Notes: a model not told the origin generated them from the letters alone. Shown: positions 11,283 through 23,178, counted from the first letter of the stretch. The stretch: DNA of 64,000 nt from Entophlyctis helioformis (GCA_025526915.1 JAHLKH010000060.1:1-64000); one strand, 5' to 3'. Numbers and translations: made by a program.

Positions 11283-14062
11283 TGCTCGCTCGCTGCTGGC
11301 TGACCCTGCCCCCCGATCCGCCGCCAGACCTGCTCTGCACGACCCCGGCTCTGCAGGCTCCCTCGGCGACTTGCTCGCCAACTGCCGCCGCCGCCACGGC
11401 AACCTCAACAGCAACAGCAGCAGCAGCAGCAGTTCCCATGCCTGGCACGCCTGCGGCAGGGCTGCCGCCGCTGCTGCCCAGGCCGTCGCTGATCCCGTTC
11501 CCGTCAGCTGGCCTGTCGACGGCACCAGCAGGGTCCGCATCCACTTCGGCATCCACATCGGCATTGCAGCAGACCCGCATGACAGTCCCTGCACTGCCTG
11601 CGGCTGCCATCATCCCGGCTGTTGCGTCCCGCACCGCCGCCGGCCGTGGATCTGCAACAACGCGACGCTTGCTGACAGCAACATCGCCCGTGCCGCCGTC
11701 GCAGTCGCCGCTGTTGCTTACAGCCGGCCACGGCCACGCTGCAACGTCTCAAACGTCAGCAGCGTCTGCTTCGGCAGCGGCGTCGGCCCTCGTTCCCTCT
11801 GATCGCATCCTCACGGGCAGGCCGCCGCCGCCGACGGTCACTGGCGCATCTTCAACTGCGCTGCCCGTCACAGCGGCCAATCTACCAGTAGAAGCAACCG
11901 CAGCACTAACAGCAGAAGCAACAGCAGCACTTACAGCAAAGGCAGCCACAATGCCGCCGCCCTCTGCTGATTCATCTTCCCACGGCCCGTCACCGTCCTT
12001 CTTTTCTCCGACCGACAGCGACATCTCTGGCGGCTCAATCGCAACTTGGCACAGTCATCCGCAGCACCTGCTGCAACAGAGCACCGGTACCAGCCTGCTT
12101 CAGGGCCCTCCCAGACACCACCCGCTGCACGCAGGACAGCAGTTTTCTCGCAAGAAGCAGCGCGCCGTGGGCGACATGAGCGACCGACCGTCTCGCGCAA
12201 CGCGTCCCCAGCACGCCTTGCCCCGCCGACAGCCACAACCTCCCTGTACATCACACCTATACCCAGCCGCAGACCGACTACATATATAAGCACCACTACG
12301 TGCAGCCTCTACCAACGCAGCCTCTGAACCCTGCCCTGGCGGCGTATGGCGGCTATGGAGCAGTGTCCACTGTGCACTCCACACACCTCAGCAGCAATCC
12401 GGCAAACGTCGGCTATCTGCACCGAAGCAACAGCGGGAGCAGCAGCAGCAGCGGCGGCCATGGTGGCCATGGTGGCAGCAACACGATGGCCATTGCATCT
12501 GTGCAAGGGTATGCATATGGCCACGCGTATCTCAATCCGGCTGCCAGTGTCACTGCCAATGTCAATGCCAATGCAAGCGCAGCGAGCAATGTGTGCGGCA
12601 ACACGAGCAGCAGTACCGCTACGTCAGACAACAGAAGCAGCGAAAAGACCATCAAGGGCGGCCGCCGTAAGAGCAAGGGCCGCATTTCCATCTTCCCGTC
12701 GTTCAACACATCCTATGGCTCGGACGACAACAACGGCGACGACGAAGAGGACGAGCAGTACGTCTACCACCACTTTCTGCAGCCACACCACGATGTGGCT
12801 CGCGTGTCGCACAAGCAGAGCCGCAGCAAAATCCGCAAGCACGCTGAGCTGCGACTCATGTACGTCGGGCACCTCGGCTGTAACGGCTGCTATGCTTGAT
12901 TGGCACTGACATCCCTGTGTGTGAACGGCCAATAGCAGCCAGCAGGGATCACAGAACTGCAGCACCATGTCCATGGATGGCATGCACAACGGCGACGACA
13001 TCCAGCCGGCGGCTCACTGCACCCATCTGGCGCCTTGCAAGATCCATCACTGTCCATGCTCTCGTCGTTTGCCTACCGCAGCCACAGCTACAACTTTTCC
13101 GCTCTGCCCAGCCCAGCGCTGTCAACTGCCGATTGCTTCAGCAGCAACGGTGGTCAAGGCGGCGGGCTCCGTCGCGGGTCGCAGACATCAAGCAGCAATA
13201 CCGACTACACGCTCTTTGTCGACCTGGATGAAAACTCGCCGCTGCTGTACACGCACCAGCACATGCACATCTCCAAGATCCTTGCTGCACAGCAAGTGCA
13301 GGCCATGGAGCGCGCGCGGCTCAGACGGCGCGTGCTGACTGCCGGCGTGTTTCTGTTTTTGGCAATCATCGGGCTCACGCTCCTGACTTTCTGCATCCAG
13401 CCGCTCGTCGGGGTTGTCGACACGCGGATCGCCAACATCGTAGCGACGCCTGATGTGTTCCAGTTTGACATGGTGCTTCAGGGATCGAATGTCAATATCG
13501 TCGCAGTGGATGTGCATCGGGCTGACCTGGACGTGTATGCGTCTGCCGGTATGTCTAGCAATAAGCTTTGCTTGGTGTGCTGTATGTGCAGGCGCTGACA
13601 CCTTGTACGCGGTGTTTAGATGCGCCGATTGAGTTTCCTGATTCTGCAGTGACTGTTCGGGATGTGGATGCCGATCCCCTGCCGCCTGAGCTGCTTGGCC
13701 ATGTGCGCGCACTCAACGGCACGCTGCAGTTTCCGCCGCTCGCGAGTCTACCGACATGATTGCAACAGTCACCATTCTCAATCCAAGCAACACGGTCGGC
13801 AAACTGTACGTCGCTTGCCCGTGCCTGGCGTCTGCTTGTGATGGTTGGCGACTGACCGGCTGTCGCCCGCAGCATCTATCTCCAGTACCCGTACACGCTG
13901 ATTGTCAGAGGCCGGCTCCACTACGCAACGTTTATGAGCCTCACGCACGACGGCTTTGATATCTGCTCCGTACACGAGGTGCAGAGCCCCTCTGTCATCA
14001 TCTCGCGCCAATGCTCCGAGTCGCCCCGCTTTCCTTTGCCCGTACATGTCTCTCCGCCATAG
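11089..14062 (+). CDS. Vac7-like vacuolar membrane protein (frames interrupted)
   Basis: Vac7 family proteins are vacuolar membrane activators of the PI3P 5-kinase Fab1. A likely start is the ATG at 11089 (MQAPTLQASAALASAP); an upstream in-frame ATG lies at 10921. A long Ser/Gln/Ala-rich N-terminus is followed by a basic patch, one transmembrane helix (about 13340-13400, GVFLFLAIIGLTLLTFCI) and a lumenal LEA-like beta domain (ANIVATPDVFQFDMVLQGSN, VDVHRADLDVYASAG, LDAPIEFPDSAVTVRDVDAD, VTILNPSNTVGKL, YPYTLIVRGRLHYATF), ending at TAG 14060-14062. The lumenal pattern, with NPSNT and a PYxLxVRG strand, is what points to Vac7. The frame changes at about 12180, at the TTT run 13615-13617 and near 13750, without splice signals at the last two. 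It is either a decaying gene or one with assembly indels. Confidence 0.6.
11240..11281 (+). repeat. (GT)21 microsatellite at a probable 5' splice site
   Basis: Pure GT dinucleotide run. The reading frame upstream (RRSSAP) continues downstream in another frame if about 11240-11330 is an intron ending at CCGCCAG, so the donor lies inside the microsatellite. Confidence 0.85.
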
Positions 14063-15207
14063 CCCCACCATCCTTCATGGTTTCTTTTTTCTGTATCGCC
14101 GCTCAATGTGTGCCAAGCTGCATGCCGATGCTGTCGCGTCAATCGCTGCGCCAGCATCGCATGAACATGCCTCAATTGCCACCGGCAGTCCTGTGCATAC
14201 TCTTTCGCCCCTAGCTGTCGTCCTGTGTACTGCGACCGCTTGGTACCCCCACACTCTCTATACGTCCGTGTCTGGTACGACCCTAACAATGAACTCCAAT
14301 GTACTATGACTGCCTGCTGTGTCGCTTCATATGCGCCACAGGTCCCAGTCGCGTGATCTGGCCGCAATGCAACAACCTCAAAGGCTGTCCGTTTTCTTGC
14401 AACAAGCAGCAGTGTCGGTGCACGCGTTGCTGTTCCGCCTGTGAGCGTTCATGTGCCAGAGTTTCCCGACGCGTGACGTCATGCGGCATGCTGTCCAGTG
14501 GCGGCTGGCTGGAAGGCAATTTGTTGAAATATGGGCAATTTTCCCATCTTCGGTCAAGAGACTTTCTGCATTCTTACGAGATACAGCTCCTTTCAACGCG
14601 ACACGGACAACCTCGGTCTCTGTCACTTGCGCTCAGCTCTACGCGACATATCTACGTCTTCTATCAGCATACTGCGCGCTGCCCGTTTGCCGCTTGCCGT
14701 TATCAACTAGAAATCTCGAGCCTTTTTTCTGCCAACGCCAACAAGAGTCGTTCTGCCAAAGCATCTCGACTCGTTTGTCAATGTGAGTCTGCCAGAGTCG
14801 ATGCTTGGTTCGCAATGTGCGGCGTGTGGATCGTCTGCTGGTGGCTTGCTCTGCCTCGATCAGCAGACTGCTGGACAGCCTGCCAGACCTGCGCGGATTG
14901 CTTCGCATCGTACCAAGACAAACGCCAGTCCCGGTCCCGTCTCTCGCGCTTTGTCCCTTGGGCTGTCGTCCATCAGATCATCACATTCGCACCTGCGTTT
15001 TCAATCCTCAAACCCCTCTCAAACTCGTTCAACTGACTTTCTCTCTTCACCATTCAACAATTGTCTCGCTCCACAGCCAGCCAGTCTCTCTCTCTCTAAC
15101 TGAATCTACATACATACAATCCATCCCAAGCGCGACGTCTTTGTTGGTCGAGCCGTAAACGTACTGTACCACTACTACCTGTAACAACAATCTTATCAAG
15201 CAACACA
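14063..15207. other. Long intergenic region with pyrimidine-rich promoter
   Basis: 1.1 kb with short overlapping open frames of no coherent composition and no tRNA-like fold that I can see. The last 180 bp are strongly CT-rich (CTCTCTCTCT near 15090), typical of a fungal promoter/5' UTR ahead of the ATG at 15208. Confidence 0.5.
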
Positions 15208-16339
15208 ATGGAGGGCGTTGAAAGAGCCATTGCGTCTGGCGGTCTCGCATCCAGCGGATACGGTACCGATGCCGAGTCAGCCGGTTCCGGTTTCGGCGAG
15301 CAAGTGTCGACCAAGTCAATGGCTGGCATCCAAGAGTCGATGAGCAAGCGAGCTGGCGATGGATCAGTCACAAGCGGTGGCGCGTCGGCCGAGATGGGCA
15401 GTGTGGACGACCAGCAGTCGATGGCGGGCCATGGAAGTGTTCGTTGGTCGTCCAAGGGCTCGATGGTGACGGCTGGTATGGCCATGCAGCTAGGTTCGAC
15501 GGGCTTGGAGGGCGATTCTCTCAAACGCGTCGTGTCGGGTGATGATTGCAGTGGCAATGCTTCGGGTGCTCGAGTCGCCAGCCCTTTGACGTCCCGTGGC
15601 GCTGCATCGTCCTTTTCTGTTCCGTTTGGCCAATCGCAGCAGCCCCGCACCCCGCCTGGACTGGCAGCGGCGTCCATGGCAGGCAGTCTGCCAGGCACGG
15701 GCATTTTTAACGGACCCGCTGGTCCTCATGCTGCGATGCGTTCAGGCCCGGCTGACAAACAAGGCTGCGCTTCTCGCGAGCACCAGCAGCCACGTCCAAT
15801 CTTCACGGCCATGGCTTTCAACCCGTCACCGTCGTCTTCTTCTGTGCCTTTGCAGTCGTTTGGCCTTTACAGTGCTGCAGATGGACTTGCCAGTGGCGCG
15901 GCCAACGAATCTGGTACGTCCGAGCCGTTTTTTGCAATGCGACCCATACTGACTGACCGTCACGCCCTCTCATCGCTCGCACTTTTGGGCTGCTTTTGTC
16001 AATGTGTCTCTTGCAGGTCACGCCCCGCAGTTGTCCGTGTTTGCCAATCCCGCGCCATCACCACCTGTTCGTTCATCTGCCGAGCCCACATGTCCGTATG
16101 TCCGCTCTGCAAGCAGCGCTGAAATCTCCGACGCGCGCAGCGCAGCTCCGACCGTGATGATGACCTCATCGCCCGTCTCTCCGCCGGCATACAAAAGCCT
16201 CGCGTCCACCGCGCAGCCCTTATTCGAAACTCGACAATTGAATCGGCCAGCCGCCCAACCCAGCACGCATCGACCCGTCTACCTGCAGCCGCCCAAGTCT
16301 CTTGTGAATTTTCTGTCGATACTGCCCATTCTCCGTTGA
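15208..16339 (+). CDS. Unrecognised Ser/Ala/Gly-rich protein
   Basis: Not recognised. The ATG at 15208 (ACACAATGG context) opens MEGVERAIASGGLASSGYG. Exon 1 (to about 15915) and exon 2 (from 16018) join in frame across an intron with a GTACGT donor and a TTGCAG acceptor. The product is low-complexity, rich in Ser, Ala, Gly and Pro, with no transmembrane helix, signal peptide or catalytic motif visible; it is probably disordered. The frame used here ends at TGA 16337-16339. A different open frame continues to 16845 with similar composition, so the true 3' end may lie there through an unrecognised intron or a lost base. Confidence 0.5.
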
Positions 16340-16341
16340 CC

Positions 16342-16845
16342 ATGATGACCGCTACTCCTACATCTACTCTTGCCAAGGCGGCGTCTGGCCCGGCACCCGC
16401 TGATTCTGGTCTTATTGCCTCCACTGCCGCCAATACCGCGTCGTCTTCGTCGGCGGAAGTGCTTGCGTTCGCGTCGCCGACCGTGTCCGCGCCATTGACC
16501 TCGAACGCGTCTCCGGCTGCGGGAATGGCCGGCCGCGACGCTGGCTCGGCTCTGTCTCCTCCCACTCCCACTCCCACCACGACCACCATCGCCGCCACCA
16601 CGACTGCAACTGGCGTCGTCGCTTCGGTCAAGACGGCTGGCATTGCTGCGACGGCTTCTGCTTCGGCCATCTCGTCGCACGATGCCTTTGGCGCTTATGC
16701 AGCTGGCGTTCGTGACGATCTTGCAATGCCGTCTTTAACGAATGCCGGTTTTGGTCGTGTCGCGGACGGTCGTGCCACCGAGCTTGGCTTTGGCAAGCAT
16801 CTTGCGGCTGTCTCTTCGGCAACGGACAGCCCGGCCACAATGTAA
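16342..16845 (+). CDS. Ser/Thr/Ala-rich ORF, probable 3' continuation of the 15208 gene
   Basis: An open frame from an ATG at 16342 to TAA at 16843-16845 encodes a Thr/Ser/Ala-rich low-complexity segment ending in SSATDSPATM. The same frame is already open upstream (from about 16125, with DRDDDLIARLSAGIQK), which argues that it is the tail of the preceding gene, reached by a splice or a one-base shift. A separate small gene is possible but has no promoter space. Function unknown. Confidence 0.35.
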   Translation: MMTATPTSTLAKAASGPAPADSGLIASTAANTASSSSAEVLAFASPTVSAPLTSNASPAAGMAGRDAGSALSPPTPTPTTTTIAATTTATGVVASVKTAGIAATASASAISSHDAFGAYAAGVRDDLAMPSLTNAGFGRVADGRATELGFGKHLAAVSSATDSPATM

Positions 16846-17121
16846 TCTCCACTCACTCTCGCACATGCCTGTCTGGAACCCCATCCTCCGCATGCTTGCC
16901 TATCTGCCCCACTCCCCTATTCGATCGCAGTCTGCCCATTGTGTTCGCCCAATACTGACTGGCCATCATGGTCGCTGACATATTTTAACTCGCTGCATGC
17001 TCCGACGTTTCCCAACTCTCTTCAATCTGCTCTCCAATCCATCCGTCGTCGCAATCTGGTCGGGTCCTCACGCAAACACAAACGCAAAACTCGATAAAAC
17101 AAAAACTGCCCTGCGAAAACA

Positions 17122-20100
17122 ATGGCATCTCGCAAGACGGTCGAGGTGCCGGCCATCCCCGCCCCGTCTACGTCTGCGTCGGCCGCTGATTGCAGCCAGG
17201 CTTCGTCGGCCGCTGCGTTCGCCTGGAGCTCGCCCGAGACCACGTCCACTGCAACGGCGACCGCGTCGGAAAGCGCGTCGGCCAGCACTGCCACCGTCCC
17301 GCCCGTGTCTGCCGAGACATCGTCCATCAAGCCAACGATCGCCGCCGCCCGCCCGCTGACCGTATCTACCGTGCCGGCCACTGCAGAGTCGACTGCGACG
17401 CCGTCAACGCCTCCTGGTCTGCCCTCGCTTGTCTCGCCGTCGACTGCGGGTGCGATGTCTGCCGCCCTTCCGTCTCCTGCCACCGCGACCGCCGTAAACT
17501 CCACTGCCCGCGAGAGCGTTCTTGAGCACGAGACCGATATCGCGACCGGTTACGTGATTCCCCAGCGCCACCATTTCGCACGCGCTTCCGAGCCCGACGC
17601 CCTGCCTGATCTTGGTGACTCGACGGCGACGCTCTACTCGTCTGCCTCGCACATGGCTGAATGCGCGGTCGAGCAGACGCTGCCCATGTCGCTTGCCGTC
17701 GGCCACCTCAACCGCCAGGCCCAAGCACTCCAGTCGTCCACCGACCCTACTGCCGCGACGGACGAGGCCCACGCAGAGTACATGTCGAGCGCTTTCCACG
17801 CCGACCTCGTCACAAGCTGTGATCCAAGCCGCGTCGACAAGGCGGCCGGCGTCGTGTTTTTCCAGGACGGTCTCTCGCTTCTCATTGAGTGCGCCGTCGC
17901 CGCCATGGAGAACCGCAAGCCCAAGATGGGCGTCGTGATCCCGGCTCCTGGTCAGATTATCGTCAACCGCATGACGACGGCCACGATGGGCGCTCCCCGG
18001 CCCACTGGCAAAGTTTCCAAGAAGCGCGGTGGCAGTGCAGCCGACAAGAAGGCCAATTCGCGCCAGACGCACTCGCAGCAGGCCGACGCTCTCCTCTCGG
18101 CTGCCGCGTCCATGCTCGACGACGCTGAAGATCTCGGTGACGGCCTTGCCAGCCACCAGACCAACATCTCTGACACGAGCGTCTCGGGCACCCCCAGCGT
18201 CCTCCTGGGCGGCACAAACGGCGCGACCCCGCGTCACGGCATCTCGCGCTACGCACCGTACGGCTCGCGCTTTGCTGCCAAGATGCGCGACGGCTCGCTC
18301 CGCACGTCGCACGTGGCCGGCGATCTCGCCAACCGTGCACGCATGCGCAACGGCCGCGGTGCGCGCGTGGACCTCATCCTCATTACCCACGACGGCGAGA
18401 TGGAGCAGCTCGAGACCGCCTGGCACTTTTGCGAGGCTGCCCTCGCCCGCGGCGCTGCCGGCCGTCCCGGCCCATCCGACGTGCTCAACCACCTCCGCGA
18501 TATCGGCATTGACCATGACTACCGCAAGACTGACGGCACGAGACTGCTGCAGCGCAACGCGAGCAACTTTTACAAGCGCATGATGGAGTATGGCCGCAAG
18601 CTCGAGGCCGGGCTCGAGACGTCGTCGGGTATTCGCGTTGCCAGTCTTGGTGGATCGGGTATCGGATCGCCGTCGATTTCGGCTGGTGGACACCACGATG
18701 ACCAGGACGCCATGACGGGTGTCGTGGCGACCACGGCCCAGGCCAATCAGCAATCCCAGGAGCAACAGCAGCAGCAGAAACAGCAGCCGCAGTACACGCA
18801 GTCTGCTTCTGCGGCACAGCTGGTGGCTGCGATTGCGGCTGCAAGCGCCGAGGTGAGTGCGGCTGAGCAAGCTGCGGCGGCCGAGGCTGCTTCTATTGCC
18901 GCTGCTGCCGCCACCGCGGTTTGTGCCCCGCTGGTTGCCGCGTCTCCGGCCACGAGCGCGGTCGCCGTCTCGCCTCTGGCTACCTCGGTGACTGCTGCCG
19001 TCCGGCCGCACCACAACACGCCGGGATCATCGTCCAAGACGGCCACGCCTTCCGGCAAGCGGTCGCTGGCCAGCAGCCAGCACCTGCACCCCAATTACAC
19101 TCCGCGTCGCGCGTCGTCTGGCTCGGCCTCTGCTCACCCGGCCGGCGCCGAGGGCGGCTTCGAGTCGGCTGCTTCGGCCACCACGACTCCGCTTTTGTCG
19201 GTAGCTGCGACCCCGCTTAACCAGACGCCCGCCATTGTGCAGACCCACGCTGCTGCTGAAGTCGCCTCTCAAGTCGCAGTGCACCAGCAGCAGTACACGG
19301 CGTCTCCGACCGACGGATACTTTAACAATGCACCGCACAGCCCGCAGGAAGACGACGCTGCAGGCTCCGACTACGATCCTCTGTGGGACGAGGACGAGGA
19401 CGAGGACGATCTCCACGACGACGACGAGAATGACAAGGACTACAACGACCGCGATGCTCGCTCGACTGCCCGTCGCTCGCACAAGTCCTCGTCCGTGTTC
19501 CCGTACTCGCTGTCTCAGCAGCAGCGCATCGTCGGTTCGAAGCAGACGTCAGTCGTGTCCATGTCTGGCTCAGCGTCGACGGCCGTGAATGTAACCACGT
19601 CCTCGTCCTCGTCGTCGTCGGTGTCTTTGCCGGTGCACACGGCCCCAACCACGGCGGACTCGTGTCGACCGGCTCGACGGGCGGATCGGCCGACAAGTCC
19701 GCGGCAGCCTCTTACCGCCCTGCACGCACGCTCAGCAGCAGAGGCGTGTCGCGCCACTCGCCCTACGGCACGCGTTTCATGGCGCAGATGGAAGACGGCA
19801 CTTTCCGCGAGTCGTTTCTGGCCGGCGACCTGGTCGACCGCGTGAGATCCCGCGGCTCGGCCAGCAACCAGCACGAGGCCGCACACTGCTCATCCAACCC
19901 AGCGTCGTCCAAGACGCGCGGCGAGCTCAAGCTGGTGCTGCACCCCGGCGAAGTCGAGCAGCTCGAGACCGCGTGGGCCTTCATCACCGCTTACGAAATG
20001 TCCACCATCGCGCACGGCATCCGCCGCCCACCCCCTGGCGCTGCGGCCGTCCTCGACCACCTGCGCTCGCGCGGCCTCGACATCAACTACCGCAAGCAAA

Positions 20101-20381
20101 ACGTGCCGCTCCTCCAAAAGAACGCCGGCAACCTCTACAAGCGCGTGCAAGAGTTTGGCCGTCGCCGCACGGCGGACCCCTCGTACCTGCGTGTCGACGA
20201 CCACGGCGCGGCCGTGTCGGCCCTGTACGACGACCACCACCCATACGACGAGGACGAGTCGATGGACATGGACGTTGACCACTCTGGCGCGGCTGACATG
20301 GACATTGTTCAAGAGCCGATCGCTGCCCCTGGTCTCATGATCCAGCAGCAGCGTCCCATGATGGTCCAGCCCGCTCTCTAA
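17122..20381 (+). CDS. Unrecognised protein with two copies of a ~125-residue domain
   Basis: Function unknown. The ATG at 17122 (AAAACAATGG) opens a single uninterrupted exon. Residues 1-140 are Ser/Thr/Ala-rich; a second segment includes HMAECAVEQTLPMSLAVGHL and AAGVVFFQDGLSLLIECAV. Domain copy 1 (about 18236-18605) begins GISRYAPYGSRFAAKMRDGS and includes AGDLANRARMR, GEMEQLETAWHFCEAA, VLNHLRDIGID, YRK, LLQRNASNFYKRMMEYGRK. Copy 2 (about 19746-20163) matches block by block (GVSRHSPYGTRFMAQMEDGT, AGDLVDRVRSR, GEVEQLETAWAF, VLDHLRSRGLD, YRK, LLQKNAGNLYKRVQEFGRR). Between them are Gln/Ala-rich and very acidic stretches (about 19388-19450). Copy 2 is reached only by a frame change at the C run 19643-19646, probably a lost C. 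The tail is acidic, Met/Gln/Pro-rich. No transmembrane helix or known catalytic motif. Confidence 0.7.
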
Positions 20382-20718
20382 ACCAGTCTATCTGACAGCC
20401 CTTTGTCTACCAGTGTAAACTGTTGTGACACTAGTCTTCTTTCCCGTCTGCTTTCCCTCTCTATCTCTTCTTGCCTTGCTTCCATTTTTGTATGCGTCTG
20501 TTGAATCGTGTTTGGAATGAATGAACCTGTTTATCTATCTCTATCCTGGCCATGCTTGCAGACAGCCTGTCGCTTGGTTCCTGTATGTGTTCCACGTTCT
20601 GCGCGTGGCATGTTGGCGGCTATCAATGTATCAGATCGGCATCGCCTCTGTCGCCACTCTTTGGCAGCCATAAAGCACACACCGCCATCCACACACAAGT
20701 CTCACAATGAACCGCATT
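20382..20718. other. Convergent 3' intergenic region
   Basis: 337 bp between two convergent genes. T/CT-rich stretches near 20395-20490 suit 3' processing of the upstream gene. No gene seen. Confidence 0.5.
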
Positions 20719-22920
20719 CATTCGTCATGCCTGCGATCATACTCTGTTGGTGTGCCAAACCGCACCACTCGCGCCTTTTCCTTGGCAGCCAGCTCGTCAA
20801 AGTCCTGCCCACGGTGCACCCGCGCACTCTCCAGGTCAATGATGCGTGCCTTGCACTCGTCGCCCTCCCCGACAAAGACAACATTGCCAGAGTGCAGGTC
20901 GCCGTGCAGGATGTGGGGGCGTGCAGCTTGTCGAGTGCTTGTTCAGCGAGAGCGTGATCTGCATCGGCCCATTGACGGTATCGCTGGCCAAGCTCCATCA
21001 CAAGGAACGCACAGTCGCCAGACAGCACTGCCTCAACAACCTGCGGGATCGCGTCGCCCTGGAGATCCTCGTGCTCCTTGTAGAAGGCCACCTCTCTGCG
21101 GATGACGTCGTAGTTGGTGTCGTCACAGAGCGTGTACGAGACTCCCTTGATCGCAACGCGCTGGCCATCCAGACACCCAATGAAGCCGGCACCCGTACGG
21201 CCTTGTGCGATGGCGTCATGCAGGCGCAAGACAGGCTTGGTGCTCTGCACGAGATTGATGCCACTGTCATGGGTGACCAGCGTCTTGTCTCCACTGCAGG
21301 GGCATCGTCGCGCATCTGACTTGCACACGTGGATGGCGCATTCGCGATACACTGCCCATCCATCCCGATCAAATGGCGTCGCTGTAGGCTCAAGTGTCGG
21401 CCAAAGAGCAGGCGGCGGAGACGAGTGACCAGCAGCCCTGATCTTGACCTCGTTGATGATGTAGAAAAGCGCCCGCCGCAGAGTGACGGGTCCCTCCGCG
21501 GTACATGGCACTGACATGGAGACAAAGAATGACTCTTGACCATCGATCGGCGCACTGCGCTTGACGAACCACGAGTGCTCGTAGGACGAAAGGATGCCGA
21601 ACTCGGTCGTGGTTTTGGCCAGATAGTTGATAAGCTGGTTCAGACAACCTGCTGCCCGACTGGAGACTGATTGCTTGCTCTTGGTGTCCTTAGCATGCTG
21701 GTCAATCATCAACTGCAGCAGGTCCTGTGGCTCTTGCCGCATGTCACTGCCAATGCCATTGGGCACCTTCATCTCAATGGCCACATGGCGCTGCTGGTCC
21801 CTATAGACCATCAGATCCACGCAGCCAGATGTGACACTGGTCTCTGGGATCACATTGACACGGGCAGTGTTGGCAGCATCAGTTGTGTCAACCAGATCTT
21901 GAACAATCTGCTGGTAGGAGCTGACAAGATGCGCCTCGTTGTAAACCGTGGCGTTGTCCATCCTTCTCTCGATACGAGCAGCATATTCCCAGCTCCTGGA
22001 GATGAGATGAATGGCATTTGTAAGCTCAAGCATGCATTGCCAAGACAGAGGGCTGTGGACTTACACAAGACCCTTCCTGCCATTGCGAATGGTCTCTGCA
22101 TTGTTGCTTGACACACACTGGCCAAAGTCGGCCCACATGCCCAGATGGACATTCACGGCTTGCAGTGCAGCCTCTTCGTCCTGCTTGCCAAAGTTGGCTT
22201 GGACCAAATGCGCCTGATTGTTGAGATGGATGGTGAACAGAACGGCACGTTCCTTCACGGGTGCATCGGCGTCTGCACGTTTCCGCTTGTTGCCGATTGT
22301 CAATGACTGCTGCTGCGGCGGCGGGTGGCGGCGGCATGTCTGTTGACAGCTGTCTGACGGCATCGCTAAGGCCTGATGCACTCGTTGACATGACCGACGA
22401 AGAGCCAGCACCAGAGCCAGAGGTCGACGGCAGCCGCTTGATATAACCCGTCAGATTGACAGAGTTCCCACGCGGGACGGGTCTGTCAAGGTACTGGGAA
22501 AACGTGCCTGACGATGGCTTGCTGTCAGCGATCAAGCATCGAGGCACGAGCATTGCAAGACAAGGCAGACAACATACACTTTGTCGAGTTCAGCAAGTCA
22601 ATCTCGGCCTGCAGCGCTGCCTTTTCGGCCTGCAGGGTTGCAATGGCGGCCGCCTTTTCGGCCCGCAGCGCTGTCGTTTCGGCCCGCAGAGTTGCTTTCT
22701 CGTCCTGCAACGTTGTGATGGCTGTCGACCTTTCGACGAGGGTGTCGGAGAGAGCGAAGAAACGGTTGCTCAGCAGCCGATAGTCGTTCGACACTTGCTC
22801 GGTCATGCTCTGCTGCTGTTGCAGTCGCTGCAGCAGCTGCTCGTTTAATGTAGTTCCATAGGCTGTGGTTGGATGGGAACTGCGGGCTGCTGCTGGCTGC
22901 TGCCTTGGTGGCTGTCGGAC
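20719..22920 (-). CDS. Coiled-coil, PD-(D/E)XK nuclease-like and kinase-like protein (Crinkler-type architecture), frame-interrupted
   Basis: Reads leftwards. A probable start near 22920 (MSDSHQGSSQQQ) leads to a Gln-rich coiled coil with repeated TLQAEKAAL/TLRAETTAL heptads (22590-22860), an intron, a Ser/Pro linker, a NKRKRADAD basic patch (nuclear-signal-like), an intron near 22050, then a nuclease-like core with GCVDLMVYRD and AIEMKVP (D...ExK signature, about 21770-21835). A kinase-like domain follows: VAIKGV, REVAFYKEHEDL, CAFLVMELG, and a catalytic loop HGDLHSGN at 20883-20906 with IIDLES behind it. The loop lies in a different frame from the upstream kinase part; the change coincides with the G5 run 20915-20919. 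Two more shifts lie near 22310 and 22850. Nuclease-plus-kinase fusions of this kind are known among Crinkler-like effectors of chytrids and oomycetes. Assignment here is by architecture; pseudogene or sequencing error both fit the breaks. Confidence 0.55.
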
Positions 22921-23176
22921 ATTCTGAGAGTTTTGTTGGTTTTGAGGTAAGTGAGGCAAGAGCGCCACGTAACGAAAACTGTGCACTTATGCTTCGTAAA
23001 GTGTTTGCACCGACGTCTGTTGCCATGATCCTCTGACTTCAAGCTGTCATGGACAACCTGCTGGTGAAGGTGTCGCACGGTCTGTTCCAGCCAGCGTTGC
23101 TGCACAGCAGTCAAGAGCAGCGATCCCTTCGTGGCATCGCAGCGTTCATTGGCTTGCAAGCCGCCGAGTGATCGCA

Positions 23177-23178
<2 letters not shown>

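Noticed and set aside
14063..15207. Cys-rich open frame (from about 14299)
   Set aside because: No ATG-led coherent product, mixed composition, overlaps CT-rich promoter sequence.
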